From Periplaneta americana (taxonomy: Eukaryota > Arthropoda > Insecta > Blattodea > Blattidae), in contig NC_091117.1 in the NCBI RefSeq assembly GCF_040183065.1, forward strand, positions 119,590,726 through 119,654,725: a stretch of 64,000 bases of DNA, read 5' to 3'. This document shows, in pieces, positions 11,000 to 22,100 of the stretch. The notes under the pieces were generated by a model. The model ran no database searches. It had not been told where the DNA came from and was given only the letters and a program-made list of their open reading frames with translations. A program made the translations under genes and the position numbers. Within the stretch, counting starts at the first letter, position 1, and every line of letters starts with the position of its first letter.

Positions 11000-11870
11000 G
11001 GAGACGTGCTCGTAGATTGAAATGATGTAGGCGCACACCAGAAGTTGTTGGTAAGAACTATGAGAACGTTTATTATTATTAAGTGTTCGTTTCAGATTAG
11101 CAGAAATGCGCGTCCAAGTGTATAATATACTGCTCTCACTTCCTACAAGTTGGTAGACTAATTTCTGAGTTCACGTAATTATATGTTTTGTACTATAAAA
11201 CACCAGTAATATAACGGAGAGTTGATAACTTGATGACAATTTATTCCGAATGTAATAATAATGACGAGAAAAGAATTCAGACTTGTAATAATGATGCAAC
11301 ACACGACTTCTTACTAAACCCACTAAAAAAATTCTAAGTCCGTAAATTGTTATCCTTCCGAGTTAGGTTCGCCGAGAATATGTGGAGTGCGTCCTCTCCG
11401 CACGCTTTGTATATGCATTCTGACTATCTGCCAAATCTACCCTCTACTTGCAACCACCAAACATACAATTTCGCCCTCCTATCTATAAATCACGTGTCTC
11501 TATTACGAATCCTGATTGGCCATGATTACTCTTACGTCACTTAAGACGCGCTCTTCAAAAATTGTTCGTTAACTAGGTCATACCCTACTTCCGGTGTTTT
11601 TTGACACTTCTCTGACATATACCAGATCATCTCTTTTTCGAACCTGGCTTGGCGTCATCTTGCTGACCACCCGCAGGCAAAGTCCACACATTCCCTCATC
11701 GGTCAACTCCATGCCTGGACACATGTTTCCTGTCCGCGTAGCGTCGCTTCGGCCTTCCTGCCCACCTGTTACTTCCGCCTCACATTCTGGACCTTTCTTA
11801 CACGTCCGCGCTTCCTATCCATATAAGAATATTAACACGAAATACTAATCTGATGAAAACCTCCTTATCC
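11000..11870. other. Unassigned interior of the hAT-like element
   Basis: Open frames here are short and their translations resemble nothing I know. The stretch 11640-11800 is more GC-rich than the surroundings. It could be captured foreign DNA, but nothing proves it. Confidence 0.3.
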
Positions 11871-11871
11871 T

Positions 11872-11985
11872 ATACGAGGAACCGTCTCACACTTAAATGC
11901 CATCGACCTGGCCCGGAATCGAACCCGCAACCTCGGGCATAGAGGACCAGCGCTATACCAACTGCGCCAATCAGGCCGACCTGTA
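11872..11985 (-). mobile_element. SINE-E head fragment
   Basis: The minus strand reads GGCCTGATTGGCGCAGTTGG, then a B-box GGTTCGATTCC, matching the head at 23380-23456. The body is truncated. Together with 10635-10790 it is not one split copy, because both pieces share the same orientation but the order and spacing do not fit. Confidence 0.8.
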
Positions 11986-12630
11986 AATTATGTGACACTG
12001 TTTCAACTGGTGTTGAAGGAATTTATTATAACTTTAAACTTATTTCCAATTAAGAAAGATCTTAGAACCTAAAAATAAATTCATTTTGAATTTAAATTAA
12101 TATTTGCACATAATCCTTTAACATGGCTTGATCACAAGCAGTTTCTATCGTTTGAAAGTGAGCCATATTACTTTCCCGGAGCTGATTTACGAAAAGTATA
12201 AGTTTACGATTGAAATCCCGTAATTTATTCAACATAACAACACTGAGCTGGTCTTTTCCCTGAAGAGAGATATTTAAATTGTTGAAGATTAATAAATTCT
12301 AACGTACCCTACCTCATGTAATAATGCAACTTTCAACTCCTGAACCTTTTTACTGCGATCTTCACAAACAAAACCATCGTATCTCTATGTGTGGACTAGT
12401 AATGACGCATTATATTATATTTTCCTCTTTCTTTCAAACTTTTGTGGCAGATAAGTATTGACTTCAGCTGCTGTGAAAAAATAAGCATTTTCCCATGCAA
12501 TATTGAAAGAATTTGCCTGATGATCACTTTTGCGTCTTTTAGATTCCTCCATTATATAGTCCTAGAAATACAAAGAGAAATAGCTACTGATAATAAACAC
12601 TGCACCAGATAGCTTCGTGGACTATTCTCT

Positions 12631-12740
12631 ACCTAAAGCAGGCGTACGTCATTCCGACGTACCTTTCCGGGGAGCTGTTAGACGGCTCTCCCGCTCCGAA
12701 GGAGCGGCCGCGCTCAATGAGCGCCGTTTGTGGAGGCCCG
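12631..12740. repeat. GC-rich subterminal hairpins of the hAT-like element
   Basis: Three consecutive short hairpins occur: GTACGTC/GACGTAC, GCTCC/GGAGC (centred on GAAG) and GCGCTC/GAGCGC. Together they form the most GC-rich 100 bases in the window. Similar but fewer words (GCGCTC, CTCATGAGCG) lie just inside the left end at 10085-10120. Subterminal repeats of this kind bind transposase in hAT elements; that role is inferred. Confidence 0.55.
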
Positions 12741-12751
12741 CACTAGACCAT

Positions 12752-13017
12752 GAAGATTCAATACAAGTACAGGAATGAAAATCGTTTGAAGAAATAATTC
12801 TGCTTGAAAGAAAGGGAACTAAACAGGTAGTTGGGGATGAGGCGTAAAGGCGAAATTCTGCTTCATTAACAAACTGATTTAAATAACATTACGAAAGAAG
12901 GCAAGGTCGGGTCTGTTATTTAAGGAAATGTAAGGAAGTTCTTATGTAAAGATTCTTTGCCTGTATATACATATATGTATATGTATAATATGATAGGAGG
13001 CGCTTTAGTAATCTTTA
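12752..13017. other. Anonymous DNA
   Basis: No coding or repeat signal other than a TATATG-rich patch at 12965-12990. Confidence 0.3.
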
Positions 13018-13590
13018 TATGAAACAACGAGTCAGAATCAAGATAGGAGAAGAAATGTCTGAAGGAAGTGAAACAGGAAGAGGAGTACGACAAGGGTGAC
13101 CTTTAACATCTATCCTCTTCAACATCTAATTGAAGGATTTAGTGAAGAAGTGTTTTCAGAACATGGGAGGGGTGATAGTAGAAGGAAGAAGAATAAATTG
13201 TATAGGATTTTTTGATGATATGGCGTTGTTATCAGAAGAGGAGACGATACTAAGGGATATGCTACTGGAGCTAAATGACAACTGTGAACAGAATGGGATG
13301 AATATAAATGCAAACAAAACTAAGACCTTGGTTGCCGAAAGAAAAACTAAGAAGATACAAGTTCGAATAATAAATGAGGCAGTAGAGCAAGTGGACAGCT
13401 TCGAATACTGGGAGTATGCTAAGTGCTATGAGCAATAACATGGTCTCTTACCAGGAAGTGGAAAGAAGAATAGCAATGGCAAAGAAATCTTTTAATAGAA
13501 GAAAGAGCATCTTCTGCGGACCTCTGGAGAAATAACTAGAAGAGACTTGGTGAAGTGCTTTGTGTGGAGTGTAGCATTATGTGATGTAAT
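13018..13590 (+). pseudogene. LINE reverse transcriptase fragment (with FFDD box)
   Basis: Forward translation gives SEGSETGRGVRQG then a stop (TGA at the position of the usual D/C), PLTSILFNI, a further stop, and the open part KDLVKKCF...GGVIVEGRRINCIGFFDDMALLSE. FFDD stands where an active reverse transcriptase has the catalytic FADD. It is followed by NGMNINANKTKTLV and QVDSFEYWEY. At least two stops plus a 3' frameshift. The copy breaks off at about 13590. The same family supplies 26775-27427. Confidence 0.85.
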
Positions 13591-13930
13591 TAAATCCCAC
13601 TCGATTTTTTATTTTCTCTAGATAAATCGAAACCTATAGTGAGATTACTGTTGATAAATTCTTAATAAAAATAATATTGCCATACATTTCGAGCATATAT
13701 CTGTTCATAAATAAACTTTTACAGTTCTTTAGCAAAACATGTTTCTGCGTCTTACAGTCCTGTGTGGCATGACAACAGACTGATACATTTTAATTATTAG
13801 GCTAATACAAAATTGTCTTACAGACATTATTAAGTATTCGTTAATATCTCCATCATCAACATTTCTGAGAGGTCTTGCTAAATGTAAACAAATTCGGTAA
13901 CTGAGCTGACAAGCTGATTCGCTGTATATA
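13591..13930. other. Anonymous AT-rich DNA
   Basis: Spacer between the LINE break and the Tc1/mariner-type element; no signal recognised. Confidence 0.3.
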
Positions 13931-15414
13931 CAGAGTGTTTAAAAAATACGGGACATAATTTCAGGTATGTATATCCCACATGTAGACAATCAAAATAGTT
14001 CATTACAACATGTGTCCGGAAATGCTTTATTTCCGAGTTCTAGCCTTCACTACATTGAAATTCACCGGAACGTTTTTCTTTCCGCAGGTCGTTGCCGTCA
14101 AAGGAGACATTAAGAGGGCACTCTGACAGTTCATTCCGAGGCGAAGGTTGCATTCAGTGTTGTGTAGGCGTTAGACTGTGCGACATGTATTCAAATCAAG
14201 AGCTGGCAGAGATACACTTCATGTACGGTAAGGCGGACGGCAATGCTGCGCTGGCTCGTCGTTTGTACCAGGAGAGGTACCCACAGCGACAGTGTCCAGA
14301 TCGGAAGACATTTGTACGTCTCCATTACCGTCTGTGCAAGTACGGAAAATTTAACTCTCCTGGTTTGGGAAGGGGACGACCAAGATCTACAACTCCAGAA
14401 GTACAGGAGGAGATTCTGGAGGCTGCGAACATGACTCCTTCTATCAGCACACGAAAGGTAGCGTTGCAAGTCAGTGTTCCTCATACGACTGTCTGGAGAC
14501 TGTTGAAAGAGTAGGCCTATCAATTGTATCCTTATCATTTGTAACGTGTACAGGCCCTGTCACCAGCAGATTACCCTGCACGAGTTAGGTTCTGTCAGTG
14601 CTTCTTGCAGCAGTAAATCCGAACTTTCCTGCCTTAGTATTATTTACAGATGAAGCACAGTTCACACGAGATGGCATGACAAATTTCCACAATCAGCATG
14701 TATGGACGTATGAAAACCCACGTGCAACTGTTCCATCTCATCACCAGGTGCGGTTCTCCCTCAACATGTGGGCTGGTATCATAGGTGATCGATTAGTTGG
14801 ACCCCATGTACTTGTAAACAGACTTACGGGGCAGGCGTACACAAACTTCCTGGAGAACACCATACCTCATGTTTTAGAAGACACTCCACTGATCAATCGT
14901 CAATACATTCACTTCTTGCATGATGGCGCTCCTGCACACTTCAGTCGTACGGCTCGCCGGTACTTGGATCGAAGGTTTCCTGATCGATGGATAGGTAGAC
15001 GTGGCCCAATTGCTTGGCCTCCACGCTCACCTGATCTGAACCCTCTCGATTTCTACTTGTGGGGCCATTTAAAATCATTGGTTTATTCGTCTCCGGTGCC
15101 TGATTTGGAATCCCTTCGGAATCGAATTGTGGCATATTCTGAGGACATACGCAATACTCCTGGAGTTTGGGATCGTGTTCGCAGGTCAATGAGACATCGA
15201 TGTGAGGTCTATATTCAAGCAGGAGGTGGACATTTTGAACATCTGTAATGACAACGACCTGCGGAAAGAAAAACGTTCCTGCGAATTTCAATGTTGTGAA
15301 GGCCATAACTCGGAAATGAAGCATTTCCGGACACATGTTGTAATGAACTATTTTGATTGTCTACATGTGGGAAATACATACCTGAAATTATGCCCCGTAT
15401 TTTTGAAAGCTAAA
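13931..15414 (+). mobile_element. Tc1/mariner-superfamily element, DD41D type, 1484 bp, long TIRs
   Basis: Both ends are flanked by TA (13929-13930, 15415-15416). The terminal inverted repeats run from about 13943 to 14094 and from 15252 to 15403. I count about 8 mismatches in about 152 positions, or roughly 95% identity. Long, well-matched TIRs indicate fairly recent insertion. The single gene lies between them (see the CDS entry). Length and layout fit an autonomous element that has since been inactivated. Confidence 0.9.
14185..15248 (+). pseudogene. DD41D transposase with DUF4817-type N-terminus, inactivated
   Basis: IS630/Tc1/mariner transposases cut and paste their element through an RNase-H-like DDE/D triad. 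The likely start is ATG 14185 (MYSNQELAEIHFMYG), the usual opening of the DUF4817 helix-turn-helix; an upstream ATG at 14092 lies in the TIR. The first half runs to TAG 14512-14514. A second in-frame TAA is at 14542, then a frameshift near 14610-14615. The catalytic half reads LFTDEAQF (first D), HFLHDGAPAHF (second D) and SPDLNPLDFYLWG. Counting from the second D to the D of PLDF leaves 41 residues, hence DD41D. The first stop lies inside a TAGGCCTA octamer. All catalytic residues remain, so a functional sister copy may exist elsewhere. Confidence 0.9.
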
Positions 15415-15455
15415 TATACCGGTATTTAAAAGTAATAGATATGAACGGTGAGAAG

Positions 15456-15476
15456 ACAGTGATGATGATGATGATG

Positions 15477-15531
<55 letters not shown>
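15456..15531 (+). repeat. (GAT)n-(AAT)n microsatellite
   Basis: GATGAT units pass into about 17 AAT units just beyond the Tc1/mariner-type element. Confidence 0.95.
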
Positions 15532-15533
<2 letters not shown>

Positions 15534-16518
15534 TTCTCAGTTTAACTTCTTTCATGAAGTAATTTTACTCATGATCGCTTTGACTGAATGTCCCCACTCC
15601 GTTATAGTTATTTTAAGCTTATTTAAACCTCTTTTGGTTTACAGTCCTTCTTTGAGTTGGTTTATTAATTCGATTTGCTATCCATCTACATAGTCATAAC
15701 TCATAATATTGTTCACTGTAATATACGGAATAATGTCTTCGTACTTATTAAACATTTTGCGCTTCCTTGAAATTCAATAAAGGACATTTCTTCCCAACAC
15801 ACATAAACTTAGTTCCTTTCCGCTTAACGTTTGAACTTGGTTCAGACATGTTCTTACTCTAGTCTGATGTAGTGGTTAACGTTTAACTCCACTGGCCTTA
15901 TGGCAGCTGACGTCACACGAGGCAGCCCGACAGCTTGCCACGCGGTTGCTTTTGCCGTTCTTTGCCCGTACAACACTATTGTGCACGGATATGTCCTATA
16001 GCAATGCGAAAACTTCACCCACACGCTGGAGACATGGGCATACTGTGCACGAAGTCAGCAACCAACATTTCTTGAGTGATGTTGAAACCGCCTCCAACCC
16101 ACATAGATGCTCAGTGTTATAAACAGTGATCCATTAAGTTTCTAACAGTTACCGCATCCTAATTAGCATCCGTAATTAAATTAAAACTTCTTAGTAAAGT
16201 ATAAACGCATAAGGTAGACCAATAGCTCGTAAAACAACCTCCTACCCACCACCTCTCACTCTCACAGGGTAATTGCAAGCATGGATCAAGTTTCCACAAC
16301 TGCTAACACAGGCCGAAACAACGACAAAACTTTATACTGGACTCTTCACTCCGTACGCTTCTATGATTTCTACGCATAAATAAAGTTTATAAGCAAACTA
16401 TCTTAGTTACTGCCAATTAGCAGAATTAGGAGCAGGTCAAAAATTACCTTCAGTGTGTAATTTGGTGTATGTGAACTTTACGGATAATGCGTTTTAAAAT
16501 TTCTTAAAAATTTTTTTC
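15532..16518. other. Anonymous DNA
   Basis: No coding frame or known repeat seen. The stretch 15890-16060 is more GC-rich and may be old unique sequence. Confidence 0.3.
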
Positions 16519-16712
16519 TTGTTTAGTCAACTGCCCAAAGAACCTCATAAGTGATACCAAAAAGGAATCACTCATAAGGCAACTAGACCAGGAGATAATG
16601 GGGTAGGGTAGCCAGTTCCTTTCCCCCAACATTGCATACATCGCCGATTAGCTACATGTTACACTAATCAGACTTCAGATGTATACAAACAGTTGTTCTT
16701 TATTAGTCATAA
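16519..16712 (+). mobile_element. SINE-A, 3'-truncated
   Basis: 'ttgtttagtcaactg' at the start, then 'catcgccgattagct', 'cagacttcagatg' and 'tacaaacagttgttctt', all matching 51789-51980. It lacks the GGTTTGAA stretch and stops about 80 bases short of the full 3' end. Confidence 0.85.
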
Positions 16713-17155
16713 ATTACCAAATAAAATTTACAAGATATGAGTAACTCGAACTTCTTTCATCGCTAGTAAAGTACAGAGAAAGAGAATATTTCGAACGATT
16801 TCTCTTTTCTCGTCTCCAAATGAAGAAACAGGTGAAATATTGGTCTAGATCTAGATTACCATATATTGCTAGATCCATTTGGCTGTTCGGCCATTTATGA
16901 TTATATCTTCACTTTTCTTCTTGTAAACAAACACAAATCAGTTCATTATCACCCATACCCAAAATAAATTAAGAACAATAAAATGAAACAATAGTTGCAG
17001 TATTTATATAAAGAATGGAGGAATGTTTAGTCAATATAACGTTTAAATACTCGAAATTAACTCAGGAAGTATATGTAGAGAGATAAGATAGAACGCGTCC
17101 TCATATTCATCTTAATATTTGTAATACTACACTCCACTACTATACTACACTACAC
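16713..17155. other. Anonymous AT-rich DNA
   Basis: No coding or repeat signal recognised. Confidence 0.3.
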
Positions 17156-17277
17156 CAGTAGCGGCCGGTGATCGAAATCCTCGGTGAGGCCAGATGCAAC
17201 TAGTTTAATTGCCTCCGATAGGAAATGTTTATGATATTAATTATTATTGTTATTATATTATTAATATCATTATTACT

Positions 17278-17322
<45 letters not shown>

Positions 17323-18323
17323 GTCTTTTCTTGTTATTATCAATGAAAAATAATAATTTCACTCACCATATAAGCTGTTATGTTCTGAGTTTCAGTGGTT
17401 GTTTCAGTGTGATGAAGCAACCCATATGTGTTGAAATCCCCCTTTCTTTCTTTTCTTTTTATTTTTTTTCTTTGACAGCAACAAACAAGGCCAAGAGAAG
17501 TTTATTTTGCATCACATTACCACATAACCATTTATGTTGCCCATACCAGGATGTAATAGAAACTCGCGTTTTAAGATTATGTGTGAGAAAAATTATCAGC
17601 GATGTCGTAGGTATCTCGGTAGTCTCTCTCTTTATTTAAAACTTCCTTTCTTTCAGTATTATTTCTTCTCAAAAAAGGACACTCTAACAATGAATTAACT
17701 GCACCAGCATTACTTCTCTCATTTGTTTGTGTTTATATTTTCCCGAAATACATAACAACATTGGCCCACATTCAATACTGTACTACACCCTCGCTTATAT
17801 GACATAAACTGAGACATAAGGGGAGAGAATCGAGTGGGTCTCTGCCTGCCAAAGAGCTGGAATTTTGTTATTTATGGCCTAGTTAGGAAGACAAGTCACC
17901 ACTGCTATTCCCACCCCACTCTACCCTTGAGGCCGGCCCATGGATGGGACGAGTGAAATCTGACCAGGCCAGACGAATTGTGCCTCAGCTACAACGTTTT
18001 AAGCGCAAACTCAAAGCCCGCGAAAGGACATGAAATGCATTAAGCGAGACCCGGCACGAACGATTCTGGCCACAGGAACAAATTTTACTGTAAAACAGGT
18101 CTATATACATCACAAGCGAGACCCGGCACGAACGATCCCGGCCTCAGGAACAAATTTTACTGAAAAACAGTTCTATATACATTAAAGTTTTCAAATGCTT
18201 CTACAGCGATATATGCTTTCTTTCAAATAACTAATACATTATATGAAAACACAAAATTTTATTTCAGTTAAGCCAAGTGACTGAGGCCCGGCCTCACTTG
18301 CCTCAGTCAATCAGCCGCCACTG
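17156..18323. mobile_element. Non-autonomous hAT, 1168 bp, target duplication CACTACAC
   Basis: CACTACAC at 17148-17155 and 18324-18331 flanks CAGTAGCGGC on the left and GCCGCCACTG on the right. Inward, GGTGAGGCC and its inverse GGCCTCACTT continue the match. Inside are an ATT microsatellite (17279-17321) and a two-copy direct repeat of about 68 bp (18053-18186, 'gagacccggcacgaacgat'). No transposase. A passenger element mobilised in trans. Confidence 0.88.
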
Positions 18324-18444
18324 CACTACACTCATAGTAATGAACAAGTAACCGAAATTTTGAAATCTACATATAGAGGATGATCCATGAGTAATATTCA
18401 TAACTTGATGATGTGATCTGTTTTGTGGGAAAAGTATTTCCTGT

Positions 18445-18710
18445 AAACATGGTTCCGTTTTCAACTGTTGTTTCTATCCTATAAACATGGCCCTGTTTTC
18501 AACTGTTGTTTCTATCATATAACCCTGGTCCCGTTTTCAACTGTTGTTTCAGTCTTATAAACATGGCCCTGTTTTCAACTGTTGTTTTTATCATATAACC
18601 ATCATCCCGTTTTCAACTCTTGTTTCTATCCTATGAACATGGTCCCGTTTTCAACTGTTGTTTCTGTTCTATAACCATGGTCCCGTTTTCAACTTTTGTT
18701 TTTAGGCCTA
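18445..18710 (+). repeat. 38-bp tandem array, seven copies
   Basis: The unit 'aacatggtcccgttttcaac' followed by 'tgttgtttctatcctata' repeats exactly every 38 bases (checked at 18448, 18486 and 18524). The last copy decays into TAGGCCTATA. Alternate copies share variants (ggccctg against ggtcccg), which hints at expansion by dimers. Confidence 0.95.
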
Positions 18711-19304
18711 TACCGAGAGGAAGAGGGTTATTAGTAATAATTGAAACTATAACTGAAGTACATTATACGAAGCAAAACGAGCATTATAATGTTATTAACA
18801 CTAAGATGTCGTTGACTTAAGTTAGAGGTTTTATTTTATGAAATAATTAAAAATTATAATCTGAAACGTACGCGATAATATCATGAAATGCGTGAACTCA
18901 AGCTAACAGTCCAGACGCATGTCTTGCTTTGAGTGTAGCGAGATACATCAACATTAAAAGGGAGTTCAAAATTTTCTGAATTTTCCTGTTCTCAACTGGT
19001 GTTTCAAACATCATTATATCATATTCGCCTATGTATGTTCGTAAATCCGTATGAAAAACGAGAATTTCAAGATTAAATAAGGGAATAGTGATGATAAAAA
19101 TATTACTAATTCTGTTATTAGAGTTGCATAATAATTAAAGTAAAAAAGATTGCAATAAATTCGAAAAGATCAAAATTATGTAGTATAGAATTATTTTCAT
19201 AATGGACAAAAATAAAATGTTTAGAATATAATAATTGCATATTATGCTCACATGTAATCAGGAAATCAAGACCCCCGAAAAGACTTATATTCTGACATAT
19301 TATA
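18711..19304. other. Anonymous AT-rich DNA
   Basis: No coding or repeat signal recognised. Confidence 0.3.
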
Positions 19305-20009
19305 ATTCATATTTATTTATTTATCTATTTATTTATTTATTTTATTATTAATATTTGTGTGCTGAACAACAGCCAGAGGCCAATTATAGTTTAGCACAAT
19401 ACACAAACAGAAGATACAAAGGTGCAAAAATAAATAAATAATATCTTAAATCAAGGAAACATACATAAATAAAATTGAGAACAAGGACAGTAAATACTAA
19501 TAAACGAAACTATACTTTAAAAGGATCTAAATTGTGCCCCTGCTGATATTGTTTATGATAGACTCACAATCAATATCACCATTGATAACTTTCAAAAAAA
19601 TTGATAATCAAGATTTTGACGTCTAGAATAAAGTCTGCAACAGTTAAAATATTTACCAGTAATCTCATAATTGAAGTCAGAGGAATTGGGTATAAATCGA
19701 AAAGCACATAAGGAAATAAATTTTCTTTGAATATTTTCCAATCAGTTCCAGTAATGGAATTCCAGGCTACAGATGCATATTCAAGTTTAGATCGAACCAA
19801 AGCAAAGTATAGAATTAATAGAGACACAGGAGTAGAAAAAGAATAAGTTATGGACGTTATTAAACCAAGCATTCTTATTAAATGATTATAAATATGTTGA
19901 ACATGACAGTGAAAATATAATTTAGAATCGAGTAATACACCAATATCTTTAATAGAATTTTTCCTAATAATACAGACATTATTAAATTTTATGGAAGTAG
20001 TTTTTCGTG
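19305..20009 (-). pseudogene. Jockey/CR1-like LINE 3' end with TAAA tail
   Basis: The minus frame from about 20005 reads IGVLLDSKLYFHCHVQHIYN, then RMLGLITSITYSFS, LLILYFALVRSKLEYASVAW and NSITGTD. This is the conserved block after the reverse-transcriptase core of insect Jockey-like LINEs. The frame decays after 19740. The 3' UTR (NYNWPLAVVQHTN if translated, a 3' motif I associate with this family) leads to a TAAA-type tail at 19310-19345. The polyleucine at the start of the longest open frame is only the neighbouring microsatellite. Confidence 0.85.

Positions 20010-20064
<55 letters not shown>
20010..20064. repeat. (AAT)n microsatellite at the LINE truncation point
   Basis: About 17 AAT units sit exactly where the LINE copy is 5'-truncated, suggesting insertion into, or slippage at, the junction. 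Confidence 0.9.
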
Positions 20065-21031
20065 TAATAATACGTATAATTTAAAAGTTTCTTATATTCT
20101 TTATATTCTTTAGTACTAAGTTTCCAGGTCAAGAGACAGTCGTAATATCTTCTGCGGACACTGTACACAGTTTTATTTCCTGCCCGTTAGTCACGGCATA
20201 ATCAGGAAGATAATAACTGTCCATAATTAACGTAATGAGAGAGAATTTCCTATCTGATTTGTCAGCTCCAGTAATACTATAATTGCTTTTGTGTTAAATT
20301 TCCGATTGCTGTCGTTGGAGATAGAGAATGTCAATTAAATTTCTGATCCTTGGACGCTGGCCCTCCTCCATTGTGCACTAAATTGTGAATGAATCTTGCT
20401 CACGAAACTTGTGGCGCCTGTCACGATGCCACCCGTCTTACAGCGAGCAGATAAAACTAGTCACAGCTGCCTTTCCGTCCCGCAACCCGCGGATCGCTAA
20501 GATCTCGTTAATTATTTCACCTCACAGCACTCTGCCCCTGCACTCCTCCTTCGCCTCCAGTAAGTCTTCAAGAGGAGGAGGAGGAGGCTGTAAACTTGGA
20601 ACATGCAGTAGCAGTGGCGGATTTTACATTTCTGGAGGTAATATCATCACTAACAACCCAAGGACTGACTGAATCGTTTGACCTGTTAGTCTTCTCTCTA
20701 CTTCTTCAAAGTAAAGTAGTATCTCTTTTCATAAAACTCCACAGTAGACGGAAAGTTTTGAATATGCTGAGTAAGAATTTTCAAGTGCCTAACATTTCCA
20801 GAGTACCTGATGTTAAGTGAGTTTGTGAAAAACTTGAAGTTGTAGTAGATATTAGACCTCTTCGTTCTCTTGAGAACGCGCGTATATCATGACTCTCGGT
20901 CGGTCGTTTTTAATGAAATGCAGAGTTCTAGTTGATATCAAGTGGAACGACTTCTGCTTATCAACTCGTATCTTATGATACTACATACCTGCTAATTTTC
21001 CAATGACTATCAGTTCTGTTTTCTGAAGGAA
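20065..21031. other. Possible unique sequence with a lone hAT-like end
   Basis: The stretch 20384-20620 has higher GC than its neighbours and no repeat resemblance. At 20617 'CAGTGGCGGAT' resembles a hAT terminus, but I found no partner end. No coding assignment. Confidence 0.3.
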
Positions 21032-22100
21032 AAGAATTCAGACTTGAAAGAGGAGTCAAGACAGGGAGACCCTATGTCTCCTAAAATGTTCAACAGCCTT
21101 CTCGAAGAAGTGTTCAGAAAGAGAAAGCTCAACAACGGAATAACTATTGACTGGAAGAAACTCTCCAATATACGGTTTGCAGACGACATTGTACTCCAAG
21201 CCACGTCAGCCAAAAAAACTGGAAGCAATGATAGTGGAGCTACAGAACCTCGCACGGAAGTAGGACTGCAACTAAATGCGCAAAAAACAGAAGTCATGAC
21301 TAACAACTCCAAAATACCAATCACAATAGGAAGCAGGCAACTAGACTACATGACTGAATACATCTACCTCGGCCAACTAATGTCCTTTCAGAATAGACGA
21401 CAGAACGAGATTCAAAGAAGAATCGGAAACGCGTGGAAGAGATTTTGGAGCCTCAGTTTCATTCTGACAGACAAGACTTACAATTTAAAATTTAAAAGCG
21501 AAGTCATGAACAGCTGCATCCTTCCAGTTCTCCTATACGGAGGACAGAATGGTCTCTAACGGAAAGAGTGCGGAACATGTTCAGAAATTGCCAACGAAAA
21601 ATGGAGAGGAAGATGCTGAACATCACACTCAGACACAGACTACGTAACGAAGACATAAGGAGACAAACACATCTATTAGACGCAGCAGAAACGGCCGACA
21701 AGCTGAAGAAGAAATGGGCAGGACACGTGATGCGACTCAACGAGAACTGGTGAACACATCCTTACGACATGGGACCCAAGGATTGGCAAACGCAACGCTG
21801 TAAGGCAGAAGACAAGGTGGGCAGACGAACTTAGATCAAGATTCGGCCATCTATGGTTAAGAACAGCGAAAGACCGACAACAACGGAAACTAATCACAAA
21901 GTGACTTGCAACCCAAACAGTGACTAGTGAACAGTGGATCCTTCAGTGTTAACCAGACAGCATCTCAAACTATTACATTACAAAAGTGACCATCATTCCC
22001 CGGAGTGGCTAACCGAGAACTGCTTGACAAGCCACCCTGCATATTCAGGAGGCCCTTGCCCTTCACGGGATTTCGTGGCTAATTCTTAATCAGTTCTGTT
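21032..22100 (+). pseudogene. RTE-like LINE, 3' half
   Basis: RTE LINEs encode an endonuclease plus a reverse transcriptase. The forward frame 21044-21559 opens with RQGDPMSPKMFNSLLEEVFR and KLSNIRFADDIVLQA, containing the catalytic FADD, then LQLNAQKTEVMTNN and YIYLGQLMS. The order matches the RTE clade. It stops at 21557-21559 and resumes in another frame at 21568 (MRNMFRNCQRKMERKML... KKWAGHVMRLNENW), with later pieces (DKVGRRT) further out of frame. No endonuclease half and no clear tail. Dead but not ancient. Confidence 0.88.

Larger units (their letters stand above)
10069..12741. mobile_element. hAT-like element, 2.67 kb, 8-bp target duplication
   Basis: ACTAGACC stands at 10061-10068 and again at 12742-12749. 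The ends are imperfect inverses (left GGTCTGCACAAG..GCGCTC, right inverse GGGCCTCCACAAACGGCGCTC without its last base). Joining the flanks rebuilds the A-box of SINE-G. No transposase frame is visible, and the inside carries two SINE-E remnants, so it is non-autonomous or eroded. hAT membership rests on the 8-bp duplication; the termini are not canonical CAG types. Confidence 0.7.

Noticed and set aside
18445-18710. CRISPR-like regular spacing
   Set aside because: The whole 38-bp unit repeats with no unique spacers, and the context is a eukaryotic repeat landscape.
19990-20064. Polyleucine start of a minus-strand frame
   Set aside because: Translation of an AAT microsatellite joined to a real LINE fragment; not a signal peptide.
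20617-20640. CAGTGGCGGAT as a hAT end
   Set aside because: No matching inverse end or duplication in the window.
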